A stretch of 48,733 nucleotides of DNA from Candidatus Solincola quzhuomuensis (lineage in GTDB: Bacteria; Actinomycetota; Geothermincolia; Geothermincolales; RBG-13-55-18), in assembly GCA_015711855.1 (NCBI GenBank), contig JACVJF010000009.1, positions 1-48,733 of the forward strand, in the 5' to 3' direction. The notes beneath the pieces are model-generated. The model was not told the origin of the DNA. It worked only from the letters and a program-made list of their open reading frames with translations, and made no database searches. A program made the position numbers and the translations under genes. Positions 43,159 to 48,733 of this stretch are shown piece by piece; position 1 is the first letter of the stretch; each line of letters opens with the position of its first letter.

Positions 43159-46100
43159 TCATTCCGCGCGGCGCAAGACCTCGCCCAGCTTACGCGCGCT
43201 CCGGATATCCTCCAGGAGGCACTGGGCCATCTCCCTGACCTCCGGATCATCGTCCTCCGACCTCGCCTCGAGCGGTCCGACGGCGGCCTCTCCCAGCTCC
43301 GCTACCTTGCTCCACTGCTTGGTGGCCAGGTAGAAGAGGGCTTTTTCCTCCTCCCCGGACGCCACCCAACCCAGCTTTTCCAGAGAGACAGCGGCTCTGG
43401 CCCGCACGTCGGCATCCTCGTCGGCCAGGGTTTTCACCAGGGAGGCGGCGGCCTTCTTGTCCCCGATCTTCCCCAGGGCCCAAGCGGCTCTCATCCTTAC
43501 TTCCCGATCGGAATCCTGCAGGCTGGAAAGGAGCGGCTCCACGGCCAAGGGCTCCCCTAAGGTGCCCAGGATCGTAGCCGCCATGCGCCTCTTTTCCACA
43601 TCGGGATTGTTCAGATTGCGAAGGAGCGGTTGAACCGCGGGTTTGCCCAGCCTGGCGACCTCCTCCCATTTCTTCTCCCGGATAAGGCGTTCGGCCAATT
43701 CCTCCTCTTCGCCCGTTTCAAAGCCGAGATTCTTCAGTATACCGGAAGCGAGATCGCGCACTTCCTCGCTTTTGTCCTGTAAGAGAAGGCGTAGATGAGC
43801 CGCGGCGGGTATGCCGATCTCCTGCAATATCCAGGCCGCCTTCCTGCGCGCGCCTCGATCGCCACCGCGCAGGGTGTCCAACAGAGGGATTATCGCCGCC
43901 TCCCCGCGGGCCAGGACCTCGCTCCAACGCCGCTGCTTGATAAGTTCCCGGATGTCCTCCTTCTCCACTGCAGGAGCAGCCGCCGCCTCTCTCCGCTCCA
44001 CCGCGGGGGCCGCCGCCTCTCCCGCCAACTCAGGTACGGCCTCCGCCTGGGCCTCCTCAACAGCGGCCTCCACCACTTCCTCGAAAGGCTTCTCCGCCTC
44101 CCCGACGGCGACCTGAGGTTCAGTTGCGGCGGATACCGGGGTCTCTTCCGGCAGCGCCGCTTCCCTTTCCGTAGATATGACGACCTCCGGCCTCCATCCA
44201 ATTTCTTCCAGAGCGTGGGAGGCAGCGGATCTCACCGCCTCTTCTTCGTCTTCGACAGCCTTTAAGAGCCCTTCCGCCGCTGCCCCCTCTCCGAGTTTGC
44301 CCAGGGCGAAAGCGGCTTTTTCCCGTACTCGGGGCTCCTCGTCGTCCAGCGCGTCGAGGAGCGGCCTTAAAGCCCTCTTGTCCCCTATCTCTCCCAGGGC
44401 CCAGGCGGCTTTGGTGCGCGTCTCTACGTCTCCTGAGGCCAAGGCCTCGATGAGAGATTCCACGGCCACGTCACCCATCCCCGCCAGGCGGTCCCATTGC
44501 CTGCCGGCGATGAGTTTGGCGACTTCTTCCTCCTCACTGGGCTTCCATCCCAGTTTCTCCAGCACCAGCAGGCTCACCCGCCGGACATCCTCATCGGGAT
44601 CCTTGAGGCAAGAGACCAGTTTATCCACGGCTCTTTCATCGCCGATCTCTCCCAGAGCCCAGGCCGCCTTTCTCCGGACCTCGGCATCATGGTCATCCAG
44701 GGATCCGATCAACGCGTCTACCGCCCGTCGGTTTCCGATAACCCCCAGGGCCCAGGCGACCCCACTGCGCACGGAGGCATCCTCGTCCTCGAGATGGGAT
44801 ATGAGCGGTTCCATGGCCCTGTCATCTCGAATCACCCCCAAAGCCCAAGCGGCGCCGCGCCGCACGTCGGCTTCCTCGTCGTCCAGGACGGCTAGCAGCG
44901 CGTCCAAGGCCTCCGCGCCCAGTGCGGCCACCTGCTCCCATTTCCCGTCCAGGATGAGCTTCCTCGCTTCTTCTTCCCCGAGCTTACCGGCGATGGGCAC
45001 CTCTTCTTCCTCGATGATGCCGGCAGAGACCTCCTCCTCCGCCTCCACCAGCTCCGGAGGCTCGCATCCGAGTTTTATCAACAGTGAGGATATTCTCTCC
45101 CGCAACTGCGGATCCCGCTTCTCCAAATAGGCCTCCTGGAGGGCTTCCAGGGCGGGTTCTCCGATCTTCTCCAGGGCGTCGACCGCTCTCGACCTCACCC
45201 TCTCATCCGGATCCTCCAGCGCCTTGATAAGGGGTGCTATAGCCCGCAGGTCCCTCATCTCGCCCAGTACCCTGGCCGTCTCCCGGCGTATCTCCTCGTT
45301 ACCTTCATGCAGCGCCTCGATAAGGGAATCGGTGCATATTGGACCGATTTTCTTCAAGGCTCCTGCCGCCTTTATCCGCACGTCACGTACAGGATCCTCT
45401 AGCGCCCGGATTAGGTATTCGACGGCCTGGGAGCTTCCTACAACCCCCAGGGCCCAGGCGGCCTTGGACCTGACCTCCTCATCCTCGTCCTCAAGGGCCC
45501 GGATGAGAGAGGGCACCGCCTGTTCTCCCAACTCCGTGACCTTGTCCCATTCCCGTTTGCGGATATGCTCCTCCGCCTTTTGCACTCCCTCAGGCCTCCA
45601 GCCCAGTTTCCCGAGCACCTCGGAAACGCTGGGAAAGGGTTCGAGTCCCTCTTCCTCCGTCACGGTCTCCTCCCCGCTCGGCACCAGCTCTTCCGGCTCG
45701 CCGGGTACCAGGGGCATCTTCTCTCCGAACACGGATTCCTCGGCTTCGGCCTCCGCCTCCGCTTCTTCCCTGGCCTTGAGTTTTTCCAATATTTCCTCCG
45801 CGATTCGACTGGTGTCCTCCTCCTCCAGGGCCTTGCTCAGGGAGGGCAAGGCCTCCTCCCCCATCTCTCCCAGGGCCCAGGTGGCGGCGCGGCGCACGTC
45901 CTCGTCCTCATCCTTCAGGGCCTGGACCAAAACCTCGCCGGCCCTTCGGTCCCCGGTAACCCCGAGAGCCCAGGCGGCCCCGCGCCTTTCTTCCACGTCG
46001 CCCGCCTGCAACACCTCAAGGAGCGGTTCGACGGCCAACGCCCCTATCCTGCCCAGGGCCCAAGCGGCGGCGCGGCGCACATCCTCGTCCCTGTCCTTCA

Positions 46101-47277
46101 AAGCGCCTATGAGGGCCTCCACGGCCCTTTCGTCCTGTATCTCTCCCAGAGCCAAAGCGACGCTACGGCGCACGAACCAGTCCTCGTTCTTCAGTGCCTC
46201 CAGGAGCAGGTCCAGATATCCCTCATCCCCGATCTCCTTGACCAAAAGGGCTGCCTCCCTGCGTATGTCCTCATCCTCGTCTTTCAACGCCTCCATGAGA
46301 GACCGGAGCATATCCTCGTCTTCCTTGATCATGCCGGCCACCTTGCTCCTGACCTCCCAGCCCTCTTTTTTCAGGGCCTTTAAGAGATAGGGCATGGACG
46401 CTATCCCGAGTTCCGTCAACTTTTCCCATTGGCGGTTCGCCAGATAGAAAGGAGCCCTGTCCTCCTCCCGCTTCGGTTGCCATCCCAGCTTGTCCAGCAC
46501 CACCGCCGACAGGCGCCTGAGCTCGTGGTCCTCGCCACGGAAGTAACTCTCGAGCGGGGGCACCGCCCTCCTGCTGTTGATGCTTATAAGCGCTGCGGCA
46601 GCCTCCCTGCGCACCTCCTTGTCCTCGTCCTTCATGGCCTCCACGAGGTGGTCGATGGAGGATTCGTCGCGGATGATCCCAAGGGCTATGGCCGCGTCCT
46701 TTTTGGCCTCCTTGTCCTCCCCGTAAAGCGAGTTGATCAGGGATTTGACCGCTGTCGGTCCCAGCTTTTCCAAAGCCCAGGCCGCCGCCCAACGGACGTT
46801 GTCGTCCTCGTCCTTCAGGGCCTGCACGAGGGGACGCACGGCGCGCACGTCACCTATGGAGCCGAGAACCAGGGCCACCTTGGCTTTTACCTCACCTTTT
46901 TCAGTGCGAATGGCTTCCATCAGTGAATCCACTACCGCCTTCCCTATCTTCTCCAGGGCCCAAGCCGCTTTCCACCGAACGTCGCCATCCTCGTCGTGTA
47001 AGGTCTGGATGAGGGGGCGCGCCGCAGGTTTGCCTATCTCGCCCAAAGCCCAGGCCGCCGCCCAACGGACGTCCTCGTCCTGATCGTGTAGGGCCTCGAT
47101 AAGGGGAGCGACCGCTCTGGCCCTTTTCAGTTTCCCCAAGGCCAATGCCGCATTTATGCGGAAATTGACGTTATCGCTCTTCAGGGCCTGTATAAGGCCG
47201 GGAACGTCGCGCTTGGCTTCCAGTTTCTCTATGTTGGGCTTGATAAGTTTGCTTTTGGAGGACTTGAAGATTTTCAC
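43159..47277 (-). CDS. Giant HEAT-repeat protein (1372 aa)
   Basis: A cytoplasmic protein of 1372 residues built from roughly 35 PBS-lyase-type HEAT repeats of about 31 residues (for example DVRRAAAWALGRIGA and EVRSKAAWALGVVGS). The arrays are broken at seven places by a motif of the form LGW.P......A...I..R.W..V..LG..AV..L (variants include LGWQPKREEDRAPFYLANRQW and LGWRPEGVQKAEEHIRKREW), and by two acidic/alanine-rich linkers. No enzymatic, signal or membrane motif is present, so it should be a large solenoid scaffold. GTG at 47277 has GGAG 8 bases upstream. The small HEAT protein at 16650 is the same repeat class but lacks the LGW motif. Confidence 0.9.
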   Translation of the reverse strand: MKIFKSSKSKLIKPNIEKLEAKRDVPGLIQALKSDNVNFRINAALALGKLKRARAVAPLIEALHDQDEDVRWAAAWALGEIGKPAARPLIQTLHDEDGDVRWKAAWALEKIGKAVVDSLMEAIRTEKGEVKAKVALVLGSIGDVRAVRPLVQALKDEDDNVRWAAAWALEKLGPTAVKSLINSLYGEDKEAKKDAAIALGIIRDESSIDHLVEAMKDEDKEVRREAAAALISINSRRAVPPLESYFRGEDHELRRLSAVVLDKLGWQPKREEDRAPFYLANRQWEKLTELGIASMPYLLKALKKEGWEVRSKVAGMIKEDEDMLRSLMEALKDEDEDIRREAALLVKEIGDEGYLDLLLEALKNEDWFVRRSVALALGEIQDERAVEALIGALKDRDEDVRRAAAWALGRIGALAVEPLLEVLQAGDVEERRGAAWALGVTGDRRAGEVLVQALKDEDEDVRRAATWALGEMGEEALPSLSKALEEEDTSRIAEEILEKLKAREEAEAEAEAEESVFGEKMPLVPGEPEELVPSGEETVTEEEGLEPFPSVSEVLGKLGWRPEGVQKAEEHIRKREWDKVTELGEQAVPSLIRALEDEDEEVRSKAAWALGVVGSSQAVEYLIRALEDPVRDVRIKAAGALKKIGPICTDSLIEALHEGNEEIRRETARVLGEMRDLRAIAPLIKALEDPDERVRSRAVDALEKIGEPALEALQEAYLEKRDPQLRERISSLLIKLGCEPPELVEAEEEVSAGIIEEEEVPIAGKLGEEEARKLILDGKWEQVAALGAEALDALLAVLDDEEADVRRGAAWALGVIRDDRAMEPLISHLEDEDASVRSGVAWALGVIGNRRAVDALIGSLDDHDAEVRRKAAWALGEIGDERAVDKLVSCLKDPDEDVRRVSLLVLEKLGWKPSEEEEVAKLIAGRQWDRLAGMGDVAVESLIEALASGDVETRTKAAWALGEIGDKRALRPLLDALDDEEPRVREKAAFALGKLGEGAAAEGLLKAVEDEEEAVRSAASHALEEIGWRPEVVISTEREAALPEETPVSAATEPQVAVGEAEKPFEEVVEAAVEEAQAEAVPELAGEAAAPAVERREAAAAPAVEKEDIRELIKQRRWSEVLARGEAAIIPLLDTLRGGDRGARRKAAWILQEIGIPAAAHLRLLLQDKSEEVRDLASGILKNLGFETGEEEELAERLIREKKWEEVARLGKPAVQPLLRNLNNPDVEKRRMAATILGTLGEPLAVEPLLSSLQDSDREVRMRAAWALGKIGDKKAAASLVKTLADEDADVRARAAVSLEKLGWVASGEEEKALFYLATKQWSKVAELGEAAVGPLEARSEDDDPEVREMAQCLLEDIRSARKLGEVLRRAE

Positions 47278-47752
47278 CTGCTGTCTCCCCTTGTCTTTCC
47301 AGCGTCTACTTCCCTCGGTGAAACGGAAGAAGGTTACTCGTCCTCATCCACCCGGAGACCGACCCTGGTCCAAATCCACCCCGATCACCTTATACCCGCC
47401 CATCAACCCCTCGGTGAATCGGGAACCCACCTTCTACACCATTATGGCAATAAGCCCCTTGGTAAACAATATCTCGTCAGAAATTCGGAATGGGTCGAGG
47501 GCGAGAACCCGGCCGAAGGGCGCCTGTCGGGGTACCGAACGGCCAGGACCTCGCTACGCAAGCGTGCGAGTGGTGGATGTTGCGCCGCTCCCTAAACTGT
47601 TTTATAAATAAATGGGCCCGTTCATCAGACGACGCGATCGGTCGCGCATTTCGTCCCGATCTTGTAGCCAAAGAGGGGGAGAAACCTTATACTTCTATGA
47701 TAAGGCGGTGGGTTGCCCTTTCAGGGATGGATCTTCAAAGGAGGAGATGGTA
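47278..47752. other. 475-base divergent gap between the HEAT-repeat and DivIVA-like genes
   Basis: No gene is supported. The promoters of both genes must lie here. A TATACT (47688-47693) and an overlapping TATGAT (47696-47701) precede the DivIVA-like gene by about 50-60 bases but lack a clear -35 box. No repeat or RNA structure was recognised. Confidence 0.4.
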
Positions 47753-48412
47753 ATGGCGATCAGCCCGATGGACATCCATCTTAAGGAATTCAGCGTGGTC
47801 AGCGTGGGGGGTTACGATAAGGAAGAAGTGGATTCCTTCATGGACGCCGTTGCCGAGGAGCTGGAAAGATTAGGTACCCGCAACAAGGAATTGGAGGACA
47901 TGATCTCCACCATGCGACAGAAGGTGGCCCATTTCGAGGACATGCAGAAGACCCTGCAGACCGCGCTGACCAACGCTCAGAAGAGCGCCGGCAACATCCT
48001 CCAGGAAGCCAGGAGTCAGGCAGAAGCCATCATCAAGAAAGCTCAGGAACGCAGCAAGCGCATCCAAGAAGAGATGGAGCGCGAAAGGGAGCGCATCCTC
48101 TCCTCCCTTAACTCCGTCCGAGGGCAACTGATGGAGCAGATCCCCGCCTTAAAGGAACTCCTGGAGAAGAGCCGAAACTTACTCGAAGAGTACGAGGAAA
48201 AAGCGCGTAAAATGGGCGTCGACCTTACCGCGGAGACCGAGGAGATAGAGAAGGTCGAAGCCACGACCCCCGCAGCTTCCACTACCCCCGAACCCTCTTC
48301 GATAGAGGTAGAAACAGAAGCTACGAGGGAGGAAGAGGAAAAGGCGGAGGCTGAAGAGAAAGAGGCCGGGGCGGGCCCGGAGGAAGAGAAGGAGAAGTAC
48401 GTCTGGGACTGA
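47753..48412 (+). CDS. divIVA: DivIVA-domain coiled-coil protein
   Basis: 219 residues from the ATG at 47753, preceded by AAAGGAGGAG; an ATG two codons upstream (47747) is too near that site. The N-terminus MAISPMDIHLKEFSVV...GYDKEEVDSFMDAVAEELERL is the DivIVA lipid-binding domain (normally I...D...KEF....RGYD..EVD.FLD.V). A long coiled coil (about 40-160) follows, and the C-terminal 55 residues are an acidic, low-complexity tail (EEEKAEAEEKEAGAGPEEEKEKY). DivIVA/Wag31 proteins recognise curved membrane and organise polar growth or septation. The RGYD arginine is glycine here (GGYD). It converges with the gene at 48456. Confidence 0.85.
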   Translation: MAISPMDIHLKEFSVVSVGGYDKEEVDSFMDAVAEELERLGTRNKELEDMISTMRQKVAHFEDMQKTLQTALTNAQKSAGNILQEARSQAEAIIKKAQERSKRIQEEMERERERILSSLNSVRGQLMEQIPALKELLEKSRNLLEEYEEKARKMGVDLTAETEEIEKVEATTPAASTTPEPSSIEVETEATREEEEKAEAEEKEAGAGPEEEKEKYVWD

Positions 48413-48455
48413 CCTTTATTCGCTTCCTTCATCGTGCCCGAGGTTCACATGAGGG

Positions 48456-48733
48456 TCAGGTCTCGAAAACGGTCATGTCTATGACTGCGGCTTTTCCGCT
48501 TCTCTCCGCCCTTTCCAGCGTGACGGCCAGCTCGGCCGGCGAGCGCGCTTCACCGCCGAAGAGCCCGAACCCCTCGGCCACTTCCTTCCAGCCGAATCTT
48601 TCTCCCACCACGCAGACGATCACCCTTAAATCCTCGCGTCTGGCCGTGTCCAGCTCTTGGAGGTGATGGAGGAGGGCTTCCGTATCGCAAAGGGCCAGGA
48701 CTCGCTCCCGCGGGCGGGCCAGCTTGATGCCCA
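48456..48733 (-). CDS. Thiamine-diphosphate-dependent enzyme, C-terminal fragment
   Basis: A partial gene that runs out of the window; the last 92 codons are present. The chain ...RVIVCVVGERFGWKEVAEGFGLFGGEARSPAELAVTLERAERSGKAAVIDMTVFET has the closing pattern of acetolactate synthase/benzoylformate decarboxylase-type enzymes: A..FG..g..a.sp.EL...l..A..sGk.avID..v. The thiamine-binding motif lies upstream, outside the window. The substrate is unknown; a glyoxylate carboligase or sulfopyruvate/phosphonopyruvate decarboxylase-like enzyme is equally possible. It converges with the DivIVA-like gene. Confidence 0.7.
   Translation of the reverse strand, partial: GIKLARPRERVLALCDTEALLHHLQELDTARREDLRVIVCVVGERFGWKEVAEGFGLFGGEARSPAELAVTLERAERSGKAAVIDMTVFET

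Noticed and set aside
45224-46390. 388-codon frame on the plus strand
   Set aside because: Antisense to the giant HEAT-repeat gene; a serine-rich shadow of the regular A/L/E codon pattern.

Overview
The window looks like a chromosomal segment of an anaerobic, high-GC, Gram-positive-type bacterium, most likely a deep-branching member of the Actinobacteriota. The support is a 31-residue ribosomal protein of the bS22 (AURKAIP1/COX24) type, a DivIVA-like coiled-coil protein, HU, several lipoproteins, and repeated TATAAT boxes placed 4-7 bases before start codons (a leaderless-mRNA layout). Ferredoxin-linked pyruvate oxidation and corrinoid/UroD-type enzymes suggest anaerobic metabolism. The lineage is an inference; no rRNA gene is present.

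Layout. 1-380: right end of an insertion sequence, then the bS22 gene with its own promoter and terminator. 435-4043: hyuA-hyuB, an ATP-dependent hydantoinase/oxoprolinase-type pair. 4277-12423: a membrane-anchored M61-like protein lacking the peptidase zinc motif, an acyl-CoA synthetase, a secreted SdrD/Cna-B-like protein behind a roughly 320-base leader, a DUF3160-like lipoprotein and a small lipoprotein transcribed divergently from it. 12649-17991: a gamma-glutamylcyclotransferase-like protein, an alkylglycerone-phosphate-synthase-like flavoenzyme, a LolA/LppX-like lipoprotein, a metallophosphoesterase, a small HEAT-repeat protein and HU. 18191-18445: tRNA-Lys(CUU) followed by a 169-base element with 24-base terminal inverted repeats.

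18445-24491 (minus strand) is the most coherent unit: porC-porD-porA-porB followed, 4 bases later, by NuoE-like, NuoF-like and NuoG-N-terminus-like subunits, behind one good promoter (TTGAAC-16-TATAAT). It joins a four-subunit pyruvate:ferredoxin oxidoreductase to an NADH/flavin/iron-sulfur module of the HydABC/Bfu type, but no hydrogenase or formate dehydrogenase catalytic subunit is present. The natural reading is that electrons from pyruvate oxidation pass to NAD(P), possibly with bifurcation or confurcation through ferredoxin.

25219-33360 holds a UroD-type methyltransferase fused to a corrinoid-binding domain (CmuA-like architecture), an orphan acyl-CoA synthetase C-terminal domain, an unusual cysteine-rich ferredoxin-like protein, a secreted subtilase, a second UroD-family protein, a small membrane protein and a cupin. 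33468-48733 holds a second acyl-CoA synthetase, a second metallophosphoesterase (GNQD in place of GNHD), a 1093-residue five-GAF histidine kinase with no adjacent regulator, a 982-residue surface protein with 16 copies of a 27-residue repeat, a 1372-residue HEAT-repeat protein, the DivIVA-like protein, and the C-terminus of a thiamine-diphosphate enzyme cut by the window end.
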